A program made the translations under genes and the position numbers. A stretch of DNA of 64,000 nt from Mytilus californianus (Eukaryota > Mollusca > Bivalvia > Mytilida > Mytilidae). The notes beneath the pieces were generated by a model. That model was given only the letters and a program-made list of their open reading frames with translations. It made no database searches and had not been told where the DNA came from. Of this stretch, positions 1 through 14,400 are shown piece by piece. Position 1 is the stretch's first letter; each line of letters opens with the position of its first letter. Location of the stretch: contig NW_026262582.1 of assembly GCF_021869535.1 (NCBI RefSeq), forward strand, positions 58,788,851 through 58,852,850, written 5' to 3'.

Positions 1-59
1 CGTATTGTCATAGATCCAGTCCTCATTTCCTCGAGTGTGACATCAAAGATTGGCACCTT

Positions 60-240
60 TAATCGAAGTTGTACATGCCACATCTGCTTACCCTTCCAAA
101 GCACCTGGAGTAACCTACTGTTCTTTTGTGTTTCCAGTCTTTAGTTTTCTAAATAGTGTTTTGTGAACTGTCAATTGTTTGTCTATGTGTGGATTTTCTT
201 TTTTGGCATGGTTTTCCTTCGACTTGAGATTATTAAAAAC
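60..240 (+). repeat. retroelement 3'-tail repeat, copy 1
   Basis: Shares CTGCTTACCCTTCC and the 'gcacctg...gtt' stretch with the reverse complement of 44440-44600. Diverged. Confidence 0.45.
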
Positions 241-539
241 CCCAATGTTATATTCTGCCTCTTTTTTTAAATTTTTATTCAAAAGAAACCAACTATTTTG
301 TACTTCATTCCGAAACAAATTATTTGTCTTGAAGACATTTAATGCCCCATTTTTTTGACATTTTTACCTATTATGTCTGTTTTGCTCACACATTGTTGTC
401 AATATAATGGAATTCTATATGAATGTCATACAAGTGGGAGGTTTAGCTTTCTATAAAACCTGGTTTAATCCATCATTTTCTGTACCAAGTCAGGAATATG
501 ACAGTTGTTGTCCATTCGTTTTATGTGTTTGAGCTTTTG

Positions 540-645
540 AGTTTTTAAAGACCAAAAGAGAAAGAGTATACAAAACACAACATAGAAAACTAAAGACACA
601 CCGAGCAACACAAACCCCACCAAAAACTGGGGGCGATCTCAAGTG
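540..645 (-). repeat. retroelement 3'-tail repeat, copy 2
   Basis: Similar to 44440-44545 (the 'aaaacacaacatagaaaact' and 'aaaactgggg...gatctca' blocks). Opposite orientation to the copy at 60-240. Confidence 0.5.
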
Positions 646-3600
646 CAATTTAAAAGTCATCTCATGACAACAAAGAATATGAACGGTTTAGGGGTTGGGA
701 TCTGAACATTTTCAAGATATTCAACAATATATATTATGAAAGAGGTGTACATGTCCCCAAGGGACAAGCCTTATGGTGGACTAAAAAGGTTAAAACAAGA
801 CTATTATTAAAAATATATGTTTTAAAGGTGTGGATTGAATGATGTGGATGGTGTGGTTTTCAGTTAGTTATCAATTATTCAATCAAGGGGATGGAGTATG
901 ATCCCAATTCTAGAACCAAAAACACCGAAAAAGGTCCTACCGTGGAAAAAACCAGTAAAACATGGTTTTGATCCTAAAATCAATTATTTTACCTTGAGCT
1001 CAAAGGTCAAGGTCAGATATCATCTGTTAAGGTACGTGACACGTCTTGTTGAAAGGGTGCACTCATATAGCAAATAAAATTACCCTATGTCAAAGGCAAA
1101 ATATTAACGTTATGTTTAGGACAAAAAAATTAACCATTTTGACCCGAGAGGTCAAAATGATACGTAACACACTATCTTATAGAAATACTTCTTTATATTG
1201 ATTACCATATGTTAATGTCAACATACAAAATAAAATTGTTTGCCCATACAGGACCAGAAGCAGAAAGAACCAGAAGATGAAATAATACTACAGAAACCAA
1301 AATATAATGTCTCCCTTCGTCGAATGGGAGACATGAAAAGACAACAGACACAAAGTACTGATCTAAGAGTTTTCACAGTAACTGAAAGCCATTCTATCAA
1401 TTTATTCTCAGAGTAAATAAAATATTGGATTTTAGTTCTATCCGGGCAAGTTATATTTGTTAAGTTGAAATTGGTCCAGTACCTAAGTTTTGAAAGTGTA
1501 AAAAAGTAATTCCCCATTCGATTTCATTTTGCAGAACAGTCCTCTCATTTATAACAATGTTCAGAATTTGATTATTTCTGGTAATGTACGACAATAAAAA
1601 ATTTCAATTTCTGATTTAGTGTATGCTTTATTGCATTAGATTGTCGAAAAGCAGCTGCATGCCGTAATTTTTCGATTTATTTTATATTGAAAAAGAAAAA
1701 AAAAATACTCACAGCTTTATATTCTTCTGTAATCACCAACGTAGAAAATATTTCCAATATATAACATTTCTTTTTAACCACAGACTACAAATTGGCTCCA
1801 AACATGCAGATAACGGCCTATCTTTCACTTCAACTGACATTGATAAACAAGTCACAGGAACGTTTTAAAGATAAGCAAGTCACACAGACGCTTCACGCCC
1901 ATGACGTACTGTCCCATTTTATATTTCGGAATAAAACCTCTTTCTTGTGAAACTCGAGTCGCTAATATCTGTTTCATGTTAATTGTCATGATAATTTGAA
2001 AAATATATCTATCTTTTTGTTGTATAAATATAGGAGGTGCATTTGGGAAGCCCGAATTCTAATGTTTTCATAGACATCTTATTTATAACGTCAATTTGCA
2101 GTTTCGGATGGTTTCTTTTGCTACGAACAAGTAAAGACAACTTACACTCGAGTCATATTCATTCCGAAAAAGGTGTCAGTTTTACAAAAAAATGTTGAAT
2201 GCTAAATTATCTACAAATGGTTAAGAATTTTACCAGCTCGTTTTTATACTGAAAAAAATTATATTTTTGTAAATTTGAAATTGAAATTCCAAAATGAAAA
2301 AAAAGGACAAAACGGGAAGACGACCATAAGCGGAAAGTTATTGTTTAACACAATAACAGTAATCATTAAATATGAAAAGGGTCACTTGGGTCAAAAACAT
2401 TCAGTATGATAGTTTGTCTACAAAAATGTGCAATATAAAACTTTTAAGCTCGAAAGATCTGCCACTGCTGGTGCATAATAAACTAATTCACGCTGTTTTG
2501 TTATGTAATATACTTAACTATATTAACTAATTTCTACTCATACAGATAAGCTAAAAACGGACACAGTTAGTACATGTAGAAGAATATAACATTAAAATTA
2601 CTCAGACATCCTGGGATTTTTTTCTCGGGATTAACAATTTTTTCAACTTTCAGAAACACAGGTTTTTTTTTCAAATATTCAGGAATAAGATTTTCTTTTA
2701 ATCCAATTTAAGTTTATTTTTCAACAGAAACAAACTATTTTGTTTACTTCTCTTTTGAACAATTTTTTTCATGAATCAACAAATCATAAAACAACCATAA
2801 TCCCTCAATAAAAGATAAATGATCGAAGCCAAATCAGAGTAACTATGCACCAGAAGTGGCATATTATCAGAATATATGAAAGCAAATAATTGATTGGACC
2901 AACAACAACAAAAGTGCACCATGCAGCACCTTCTATAAGTAAAATAATGTTTGATATCATTAACATTTCTTCTTCCCTCGATCATTCAGTATATATAATT
3001 TGTTTTTCATCTCCTCGCTATCTTATCTTTACAGATAGAATGTGCTGAAAGTATTGAGGTATTACAGAACACTGTCATCCATTTTGTTCGCTTCGGGGCA
3101 CCTCTGTCTTTATTAAAGGTTCTAATTTGTCATAAGATAAAAGGAAAACAAGTCGTTACATTTGATTAATAACTAAGATAAGGAAAGAGATATATTCACG
3201 AAAATGCCAGTAATGGCGCGAGAAAATGCGAGATAACGACGGTAATTGAATTGTTCTGACAAGGATCTGGAATCTTTCATCACATTACATGACAGGCTGT
3301 AGACAGTTGTTGCTTTTCATCCCGTATTCAATTTAAAAAATGTTTTATATCTGCCAATTAAAAACATTTAAAAACAAAAATTAATTCTTGGCGATTTACA
3401 TTACAAGGTTAATTTTTTATCAGAAAAGATGTCGTGTAAACGTTAATTCGACAGCAACACAACAACATATGTTACACAAAATACATATTTAGAGGTTGGG
3501 TCTAATTGTGACCACATTAGTCTTCCTAACGTCTTTTTCGGATGTTGTTTGGTTGCTGTCTGACTGGCGTATAACCCCTTCACCTCTTAATATTCATGCG

Positions 3601-4159
3601 TGATAAAATAACCGTATTTTGACTTCCAGATAGTCTTTAAATTTATACTTTCTCGCTGGGTTGCTACCTTATTGATGTATGCCCTACAACTCTACGTCGT
3701 ATAATAAGTAATTAATTTATTATATTGTAGGAAAGCTAGTTTACAAGAATAATTCAACGGTACTGAGTAGAAACTATCTGATAGCAATGCCAGAATCTCT
3801 CCAGACAGTGCGACAGATGAGGAAGGAACGACCGCACCTAATGAAATTCCTGATTTTAGACGGGCACATTAACTTGTGGTTTTATTAAATTGTTTGTGAA
3901 TTCTTAATCTTATCTGTGTTTTTTCAAATCCATATCTGCTAATTCTTAGTATAAATCTGAATTATCTTGCCTCGATCTGTAAAAGAACAGAAGATATAGA
4001 TAAAAATTAAAAACACACATGTAATATGCACTAAGTAAGTCCTACTCACATGCAGGAATAGATTGTCATAGCTGTATTTGGCAAACCCTTTCTGTTTTTT
4101 TTTATTCCTCAATGCTGTTCAATTTCGTACTTTTTTTGGTCTTTTTAACTTTTATGATT
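646..4159. other. intergenic, no gene recognised
   Basis: AT-rich DNA with homopolymer runs. Open frames are under 100 codons and lack recognisable motifs. I saw no splice-supported exon, RNA gene or clear repeat array. Confidence 0.6.
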
Positions 4160-4164
4160 ACACA

Positions 4165-4440
4165 GGCAAATTTCACTCACATGAATTTCACGTGAATTTA
4201 AATTCATGTGAATTTCACCTCAAATGAACTTATACGTGAAACTCACGTGAATTTCACATAAAAATTGCATGATTTTTTTTCCACGTGAAATTCACTTGAA
4301 TTATTGAAAATAGGGTTATTCAAATAACATTTAAATTTTCAGATTTAATTAAATAATGAAAAACACCTTCTTTTTTTTTGAAAAGTTCACGTGAAATTCA
4401 CGCAAGAAATTTCACGTGAGATTCATATGAATTTCAATTG
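4165..4440. repeat. cluster of TTCACGTGAA palindromes
   Basis: Five CACGTG hexamers (4189, 4244, 4282, 4388, 4413) sit in TTCACGTGAA-like contexts, with further ACGTGAAA and CATGTGAA half-sites. A 26-base near-palindrome spans 4187-4212. Confidence 0.75.
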
Positions 4441-6987
4441 TTTGTTTTATAGGTCATTTGGTTTATTAATATGGAATACATGTATTCTGACAAAATTATT
4501 GAAGATCTTTGGCAGTAATATGTATTTTTGGGGTTGGTGTATATGCACATATATATTCAGATGAGCACCCAGAAACATGTAACAAGCAAATCAACTAAGA
4601 ATTCCCTGTCCTCGACTCCAAAGTCTGTTTTAATTGAACCTTTTGTTTTTCACTTGGTTAAGATTTGAGGGATTTAACAGGACAATTAGTTTTTCAGTAT
4701 CAGAAAGATTTGAAAATATAAGATATCTATAGCAATAAAAGAGATATTTTTATATCTATATTAAAGTATTCTCATTTTTTTAACAGCAAAGTAGAATGTG
4801 GTTTTCATTTATTTGGAGGTAAAATGAGATATCTGCTATGTTCTATGCTAAACCATCGGTCAAACAATTAAGGGACAGAAGGAACTCATCATGTAAAACT
4901 TACCTTGTGGTCGAGTAACTAAAACTGGAAGTCTTTTTTTTAAACATAATCAGTTATTGGTTTTTCAATGACATCTTTAAACGCGGACTATGAAACATGT
5001 AGTCTTACTTTCTTCAAATCTTTTGAAAATCAACACGATGTCATGGACAATAAATTAAGTCAGGACCGATTTTGATGGTTTTTACATAAAATGTTCAAGA
5101 GTTATGACAATTGGTTTCTTTAACGATTTTCGATTGATAATTAAATACCATTTGACAATTTTTTTCACAGATTTTAGCATAATGAATGTCATTAACAATA
5201 AGATACTGGTAAAGTACTATTGACGTTTTTGACATTTGCTGTTCAAGAGTTATGCACATTAATTATCTTAAAAAAATGGAATTTCTTTGATTTCCTAATG
5301 ATGTCTCATTCAAGGGGAGGCAATGCAAACGAGAATAACTGTACTTAAATTTGACAAATTAAGAACAGTGGGATGAAAGCATTTGGATTCTAACAATTTC
5401 TTTACTTTTAATGTCTACTGAAAATATATCGAGTTTGGATATAATTACATTTATTACATTCAGCGTAAACTAAACGCATAGATGGGAATGTTGATACAAT
5501 AAAATATGACAATTCATACAATTAAAGGACAGCATCATCACACATGTAACATATTGGACACGTAGTGTCAATGTCCTTAATTCCACAGACTGTTTGCAGA
5601 TTGCCTGTTTACTGTTGGATTTATAACATTATCTCTTTAATGTCGTGCAATACCATCAACATATTACAAATCAAATATCGTCACGGTCTTATAAACAAAT
5701 TAAATGTTTGTGACAAACACATTTGTATATATACCAATACAACACTAAACAAACACGAATCATATCAAGGCACGGAGTGAAAAAAAAAGATGAACAATTA
5801 AGCTGCTTGTGTCCTCAGTTCTTATGACTGCTTCAAAATGGAGAGATAAGTTTCACGTGTTCAATAACAGCAATCACAAGTGGCTTGTGTGTTTGTTTCT
5901 CTTCTGTGTAGTTACAGTCCACCAACATTAACATCGATCAAGTGGTATAGAAGTAGATAAATACCATTCAGTTGAGATAGTGATAGAACAGATTGTTACC
6001 CTGAGAAAACAGTGTCAACCGAGTCGAAGGATAATTATACAATATAAGCCATGGGATATTATATGAATAAATCATAGCTGAGAAAGTGATAGAGCAGATT
6101 GATACCCCGATCATTTTAAAATCTGTTGGCTTCTTTATTAATAATAATCTTTATTCGTAAGCAATACAACTTATAGAATATAAATATTACAAATATTCAG
6201 TTACATTAAATACAGCTGATATTAAAACTGAATGTTTTGTCAAAAGTGTCTTTTAAATTTTGAAATGAAGTTATATCAAACTATGACTTCATGAATACAT
6301 AACATCTACATGTAGTAACAGTCATTAGAAAAGTAACAAAAGTGAAGCAAGTAATCTTTTTTATGTTGGCAGTTTATGAAAAAGGCCAAAGGTCGAAACG
6401 AAGAACTTGAGCAGTGTCTTTAAAATTGCTGGTGTTTACTAGTTTATATAAAAGGTAAACAAGCTGTTTATGTCGTTGCATGTCGTCATCATTTTAATTT
6501 CAATTTATCCCAAACGAAAGATGCTGGTAAAAAGTGTAATATAATATGATTTGAACCGTCATAGGAGACCAACAGACGAGGATATATAACAACCATAGCT
6601 AGGTCATCTGCAGAAAAAAAGAGTAGAAGCCATACTGTAAAGAAAGCTATTAAAAGCTCACGCATGACTAAAGATGAATCAGTTCAAAAGAGAAAAACAA
6701 TGCACTGATTTATTCTAAAACAATAAATATGGCAGACAGTAAACAACGACTGAATAATAGGCTCCTAACTTGGGACGCATAAGGATGTGGAGGGGTTACA
6801 CATGTTTGTGAGCGTTTAACCACCCGCCTAAACTGGGACAGTGTTAGCAAGTGCGAGGCTAATTTCAACTAAAAATAGCTCTTATATTTACCCAGATATT
6901 GATCGTCTAATTGTTCGAAAAGCGGATTTGTCTACCTTACAAAATCTATACTTAGCTTAATTGAAACACTCAGTCCTAGAATACGAT

Positions 6988-6990
<3 letters not shown>
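4441..6990. other. intergenic, no gene recognised
   Basis: AT-rich. The largest + frame (5565-5780) has no motif and no splice support. Nothing else seen. Confidence 0.55.

Positions 6991-6992
<2 letters not shown>

Positions 6993-7073
<81 letters not shown>
6993..7073. repeat. (GA)n microsatellite
   Basis: About 40 uninterrupted GA dinucleotides, followed by an A-rich stretch. Confidence 0.97.
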
Positions 7074-7076
<3 letters not shown>

Positions 7077-8104
7077 CAGCTTAAAATTTACAAAACATTA
7101 AAAAATTACATAACTTAAAAAGATTATAGGGCAGAGGTGGGGCTATGGTGTCTTATAAGGTAGTCAGTTAATGTACCTTCCCACAGTTCGCCGGCAAAAA
7201 TTCACCAAAAATAGATTAAAACGAGATGAAGGGTAGCAATCAAAGACATAAAAAAACAAAGGCAATAAGAGGTCAACATATGGCCTTCAACAATAGACTG
7301 TACAGTGTCGATTAAGCTCTTAATATCGCTCTCAGTATAATTGTGCACAGGAACACCAAATTCTCTTAGGGTAAACGGGAAACCTCAGCAAGATGTGATT
7401 ATACCAAAAGATCAGTTTGTTTTGTTTGATTTGTTGTCAGTACACGAATATGGTTTTAACTATGCTTTTTGCTCAGTTACTTTGGTCATGGATCATCTTT
7501 TCATGTGCTGTGTTTCAAGATATTTTCTTTTTCTTTCTTATATCAACCTATGACCTATCGTCCTTTATAAACGTGTTCTTACTGTTACCAACACAATCAT
7601 TTCATTGGAAACCATGCCGCCTTCTTATCTTATAAGATGTTTTTGCAATAGGAACATAATGCTGAATAATTAAAGAAAGAAAACAAAAATTAAGGGGGGC
7701 GGGAAACAAAAATTTTCCAGGAAATACATCACCATAAGTTGATCATTCAATGACTAACACGACGAGTGACACTAATGGAGTAGGAACTGCTTACCATACA
7801 GTTCACAACCGGTTTGGTAGGGTTCGTGTAGGTCAATCTTAGTTTTCTGTGAAATATTTTGTCATAGTTGTTTGTCATTTTGTGGTTTTCATGTTGGTCA
7901 TGATGTTGATTGTTTTTATTGGACTTATGATTTTTTTTGTTGTATCTCCTCTCTCTTTTTGTTATTATTCAGATTAATAAATTTCATTTTTAGAGTTCTC
8001 GGATTGGGAATTTTTCATAAAGTACGTAAGCAAATCTGTGTGAATCTGGAGAAACCGTGATATGAAAATTTAGCAAACGAAACACTAATGTTTGGTTTTT
8101 TTTA

Positions 8105-8207
8105 TCATTGTTGAAGGCCATGTGCTGATCTATGATTGCTCATATCTTAGTCACTAGAACTCTGGTGGATAGTCGTCTTATTGGCAATCATACCGCATCT
8201 CCCTATT
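8105..8207 (+). repeat. interspersed repeat ending in GGCAATCATACC (copy 1)
   Basis: Contains TCATTGTTGAAGGCC and TTGGCAATCATACCGCATCT, shared with 10428-10572, 38247-38350 and 50000-50145. Confidence 0.7.
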
Positions 8208-8259
8208 TTTTAATAAAAAAAAAATAAAAAAGATAAGCAATGACAAATGAAATAACCCC

Positions 8260-9370
8260 CCAAAACTCTGATTAGGTCATCAAATCGCTTTACTAGATGT
8301 GATCGATACCTGAACCTTTTCATGGCCTCTACGATTAGACGATACTTGGACCTTTTCTTCGCCTCCAAGATTAGTCGATACCTTGACCTTTTCTTCACCT
8401 CCACGATAAGTCGATATCTGGACCAATTCATCATCTCCACGATTAACGCATACCTGACTTTTTCATCACATCCACGATTAGTGCAAACCTGAACTTTTCC
8501 TCGCCTCCACGATTAGTCGATACCTGAATCTTTTCCTCGCCACCACATTTAGTTAATACCAAAACTTTTCCTCGCTATCACAACTAATCAATACCTGAAC
8601 CTTTTCCTCGCCATCACGACTAATCGATACCTGAACATTTTTTTAGCCACCACGACTAATCGATACCTGAACGTTTTCCTCACCTCTACGATTAGACGAT
8701 ACTTGGACCTTTTCCTTGCCACCACGATTAGTCGATACCTGGACCTTTTTCTCGCCTTCACGATTAATCGATACCTCGACCATTTTACTCGCCTCCAGGA
8801 TTAGTGCGCGATTAGTGCAAACCTGAACTTTTCCTCACCTCCACGATTTGTCGATACCTGAATCTTTTCCTCGCCACCACATTTAGTTGATACCAAACCT
8901 TTTCCTCGCCATCTCGACTAATCTATACCCGAACCTTTTCCTCGCCATCACGACTAATCGATACTTGAACCTTTTTCTAGCCACCACGATTAGTCGATAC
9001 CCGAAACCTTACCTTGCCACTATAATTAGTCGAAACCTGAACTTTTTCTTCGCCATCTCGATAAATCGATACCTTAATATTTTCCTCCCCCACAACAATT
9101 AGTCGATACCTGAACGTTTTCCTCGCCATCACGCTTAGTTGATACCTTAACCTTTCCCTAGCCACCACGATTAGTCGATACCTTAAACTTTTCCTCGCCA
9201 TCACGCTTAGTTGATACCTTAACCTTTTCCTCGCCACTACGATTAGTCGAAATCCAAACATTTTATTTGCTTCCACGATTAGTCGATACCTGAACCTCTC
9301 CCCTCTATCACAAATAGTCGATACTTGAATCTTTATCTCCCCATCAAGATTTGTCGGAAATGCAAACATT
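8260..9370. repeat. 36-bp degenerate tandem array
   Basis: About 30 units built on GATTAGTCGATACCTGAAC followed by a TTTTCCTCGCCACCAC-like half. Because 36 is a multiple of three, the - strand stays open for 130 codons as a 12-residue repeat (RYRLIVEA-like). I regard that frame as a by-product. A larger period of about 340 bp is visible (8455-8570 resembles 8800-8920). Confidence 0.9.
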
Positions 9371-10427
9371 TATAGAAGTTCTAGAATTGATTATATTAAA
9401 TGTATTACACTAACCTTGCATATGAACTTAAATATTGACAGGTAACCGGTACACAAAAAAATGGATTGATCGTCGCTTGTTCAATGTCCAGTAGCAAGTA
9501 TTTCATGAATATTCAGATCGAGAACACATTAACAAACAATACAATAGTAGTAGTAAAGTATGTGGATAGGAGAGTTTTTCTTCAAAAACTAGTGAGTGTG
9601 ACCTGTGAATAAATATTAATGTAATACTGCGTCACCATATTTTTGTCAGCTGCTCTATGAAATCCTTGAAATCTTCGATAAATGTAGTTTAATGATTAAA
9701 AGATCAAAGAGAGACAACTCCATTTTGTTTCTGTGACATTTTAAGCAGTAATTAAAGGCGACCAGTCTGAGCTCTAAGCGTTCAGTGTACGACGGACCAA
9801 AGGTTACTAAAATAGATCTTAGTCTTAGATACATGACCTTTTTTTTTATTAATGCTTATTGGCTTTGAATTAACTTTCAGTAGCTGCGAGTACTCTCAGA
9901 TCTGTACTATGAGTATTTTGCTTTTTTGTGATTTGTATCGGTCTTATGAGTTAAGCCCTTTTCAACCGTGTTTATAGTCTGTTCTTATCATATGTTGTAA
10001 TGTTAACCACTGTCTCGGGTTAGGGGAAGGATCTGGCGCCAGAAAATATGGTTAACTCCCAAACATTCTATATGTGCCCCGATTAATTGAATAATTGACC
10101 TGTGCTTACTTAACGTTAAACATTGGCAAATATTTATGGAAATATAAGACGATATTTTGATGATATTCTCATTAAGACCAAATGTTCAAACAATATATAA
10201 AGACGAAAAAAAAACCAATGTTAATTGTAGATTTTATAATATCGTGTATCTAAGTAAATGCTCACATACTCATAGAAAGGACATTTTATAAGTAGTCATG
10301 TGACTGTTGTGAATTAAATAAGATCGGATCCGGATAAATGAACTCTCGAAAGTAGCTGTTAATTTTTGTAAACGCGTTCAATGATTGATCGATTGATTGA
10401 TGCATGCTTGTTTTACATTTGTCATTT
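9371..10427. other. intergenic, no gene recognised
   Basis: AT-rich sequence without convincing ORF, RNA gene or repeat array. Confidence 0.5.
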
Positions 10428-10572
10428 CGGGGCCTTTTATAGCTGACTATGCGGTATGGGCTTTGCTCATTGTTGAAGGCCGTACGGTGACCCATAGTTG
10501 TTAATTTCTGTGTCATTTGGTCTATTGAGGAGAATTGTCTCATTGGCAATCATACCACATCTTCTTTTTATA
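10428..10572 (+). repeat. interspersed repeat ending in GGCAATCATACC (copy 2)
   Basis: Best-preserved copy: CGGGGCCTTTTATAGCTGAC, TTGCTCATTGTTGAAGGCCG, then GGCAATCATACCACATCT. The - strand ORFs here are repeat-derived. Confidence 0.8.
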
Positions 10573-11293
10573 TTTGCTTTAGAATGAAGTGCGGGAAATT
10601 TGGACTTCCAGTGCATAATAAATGAGGATATGTTAATGTGGGTCAACAACATATAAACAACACATAAACAATAGAAATAATTGAGGATCTATGATGATCA
10701 AAATGTCATAACAACTTTGGAAACTGTGAAAATATGCCTTGCAATTAGCCACCTACGACCCCTCAAAGAGGAGATGAAAGCGTTCTTGAACGTACATAGA
10801 GCATGACACTCACCCTACACAAGGCATCGGATTTCACAACCCCTTTCAGAAGTTGTTCCATATGTATATGTATGTATATATATGAGAGGATATGTTTATA
10901 TTGTAATTCAAATTCTATTGAAAATGAAATGCACTTTCTTCTGGAATGCCCTCTTTACAATAACCTCGGAAGAAATATGACTGATTATACCAAAAAATAC
11001 CCCAGTTTAGTTAATTAAATAGAAATGATCTTTTTACATGGATCATGAGTAATGAAGATAGCAGTTTTTTATCTATTTTATGTGCATACCTTGATAAAGG
11101 CCTGCAACTTAGAAAATCAGAAAATTAGTCAAATACTCTAATAGATAGCAAAATTACCTCCCCTTGACCACTGACCCTTTCCTCATGCATTTGAACTATT
11201 ATTTTATGTTTCTTTAATCACTCTGTAATGTTTATGTCATGTTGTAATTGATGTTATGCTCTTAATGGGCCCTTTAATTTGGAAAAATAAAAA

Positions 11294-11450
11294 TATTGTA
11301 TTGTATTGTATTGTATTGTATTGTATTGTATTGTATTGTATTGTATTGTATTGTATTGTATTGTATTGTATTGTATTGTATTGTATTGTATTGTATTGTA
11401 TTGTATTGTATTGTATTGTATTGTATTGTATTGTATTGTATTGTATTGTA
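11294..11450. repeat. (TATTG)n pentanucleotide microsatellite
   Basis: About 31 near-perfect units. Every overlapping open frame (IQYNT or VLYCI repeats) is an artefact of it. Confidence 0.98.
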
Positions 11451-14400
11451 TACCTCACACAAAGACGTTCCAGTTTAGCAAGGGTTGTACTGCATTGTGT
11501 CTAGTGTTTACAATATCCCAGCACTTCAATTCAACTCTTTGGGGTCTGCATACAAATAGAAGCTTGGACTAATGAATTAACTGTTACTGCAAAAGTCTCA
11601 GAGAAGTGACTATAAGGGACTTAACAAAAAAGACAGTGAGACCATGCAAGAATATGTAAAGGAAATTGCGTCAGCTTACTGTTTTTTCTGTCCGAGATCA
11701 AACACAAAAAACACCCAAAATATTTCATTTTGTTTTTGAAAATAAAACATTATTTTTGTAACATAGACTTTAAGGCCGACATTCAAACTGAATTCGAACG
11801 TATTTCATAAATTATGCTATGGTTCAGGATAAAAAAAACCATTCTATTCTAAACATTTTTTTTTTTATCTAGGGTACTAGCACGTTTGTGCGCACGTACA
11901 ATTGGTCTATCTCCACCATATTTTAAGGGGCGTCTATAGTGTGTTGGTTGTTGATGTGGTCTCTATATATACTTTCAACATTTTGTGTAGGCCTAATATA
12001 TCTTATCTTATCTTTTTTTACGTACCATTCATTTTGATAAGCAGTTTGCTAGATAATGTTACTAAAGCAAAAAATTAGGATTTCAATATTTAGAAATGGC
12101 TCCAAACTGTAGGACAAAAGTTTTTATTTTCTTTTATTGTTTCTTCCTTCGGGGCTTGTCGGTTCAGACATATGACTTGATGCAAATATTACAGTTTGTT
12201 TTGCTGACCGTACATGCACTAAACATGCTAAACTGTTCTATTATTTGTTCATTTGATCGTCCTAGATATGAATAAAATATTTGCCACAGAACGTAAGTCC
12301 TACGTTGGATTAAATCTAACACGGCCCATTCGCTAATCATCTGCCTGCAAACAGTAAATTGATTGTTTAACAATGTGTTTCATATTTACTGTTATAAGAT
12401 ATAACCATGGAAGTAATATTTAAATATTACTTCCATGATATAACGATCTAATTATATATGTGCTAGTTGTTATAAAGCTATGATTTCTTAAGGAAAAAAT
12501 ATTTAATTATGTATTCTATTTCATAAGAAAAACGATTTCAAGGACAAACTCTTTGTCTAGGGCGTAGCGCATGGCTATATATAGGATGCGACGTAATACA
12601 GCGTTTTGATGTTTCCGTTTTCTGTAGACTTTTCTTTCCAGGGAGCAAAAGAGGAGTTAAAATTTATAAAATTTATATCTTAAATAAGTTGTTAAAAAAT
12701 GTCTGAACTTTGCATATTCTCAAGTTTGAGGTAAATTTGAAGGGAAAAATACATCAATCATCTGAGCGAGTAAAGAAAAAATGTAAAAAAAAATCACCAA
12801 ACATATAAACACCCCTTCAATCGCCCTTTCAACCCTACAACCCTACGACCCATATCCAACTCCATCACAGAAGGAAAAAATGTCGTATACTTAGTTGATT
12901 GTGAAATTCTCGGTCCAGATAAACATAATGCTTTCTTATATATGAGTATAGATAGTTTCATTTTTTCACATATGCATGCAAAAACATGTAAATTTCGAAT
13001 TCGGTGCCTTTATATTTTTTGTTGTTGAAGTTACCCCTGAGTTGTTCCTCTTTGCATACATAAATATTTATATATAAACACAAATCTAGTCAAAAAGTTA
13101 CGTATTTTTAAATCACTTGTCGTGTGGAAAACACCTAATTCTATTTATTACCGCTCGACAATGTCAGATACTATTTATAAATATATCGTAACGAAAACAA
13201 CCAATCAGATTGCTAGAATTGGACAAACTTGGGATCATGTCAGGACTTGCCAGATCGACAAAATAACAACGTGGTTTAAATGCTAACAAGGTAAGCTTGT
13301 TTATTAAGTAATTCAATGATTTTTGATTAATATCATGTTTATTGAATAATACTAATTTTATCTTTAGCTCAAAAAGAATAAAAAAAGAACTTATTTTTGC
13401 GTTTTTGTGTGAAAAAAATAATTTCATTAAGCAAAAAGAGTGACTTATTATATTATTTTCATTTGTCAATAAATTTGAGCTTTATTATGAATACATAACG
13501 ACATAAAAGCTTATATTTCTTTTAATTTCACTTTTAAAAAGTAAAAGGTCATGGCACTGCTTTACATCGGAGGTCTGCAGTTATTTATTATTTGTGTAAA
13601 AAAGGGGGGAGGGTAGACTAAAATCATATGACCTTATAATATTTTACTGATTATGTAAAATGTACCGTAACTTCGAGCTCGACGAGTACAAACCTTGTAA
13701 ATCCTGCTTTTTCATTTGACTTTTCGACTTTGAGAATATGACGCAAGTATAATTACAAGGCACACGGCACACTAGATTCTAGATCTATAAATAAACGAAG
13801 AATGCCAAAATTTTTACTGAGCAGTGTTTTCATAAACAGAAACGAAGGTTCATAGTGTTTTCTGTAGTTTAAAAGTAACTTGTTTTTTATTTTATTTTAT
13901 GAAATAAATTAATTCAAAACTAAATTTTTAAATATTTTGTAGATATTATTATTCAATAAGTATTCGGCATCTGCTTTTATATTTCACACAATATCACATA
14001 TAAAACAAAATAAATTTTGAAGTTATTTATCATGCTTATGGTTGAATTTTACTATAAACCATGTGTTGAAAGGCACATGCAGGCGCTTCGGGAAAAGACC
14101 CCCCTTTTCTAGATATTAAAAAAAAAAAAAAAAAATTTTAAGTAACTTTATCTGTAATATTTTAACTTATTTAATGTGTTATTGTCTCTGCTCATACGAT
14201 TTGTTAGTGTAAAACATTATTTTAATGTGAAAATACATGTAATACATGTGATAACATAAACATTTCAAATATGACAGTTTAGTCATCAGATTGTCTTAAG
14301 TTGTTATTGTTTTCTCCTGATTTGAACATTATGTAATAACAATTTAATATTGTTGAAATATACAGCAAATTACAGGACAAAAAAATACACTTGCGTTTAA

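Noticed and set aside
11237-11572. Several overlapping 60-90 codon frames on both strands
   Set aside because: All are translations of the (TATTG)n microsatellite.
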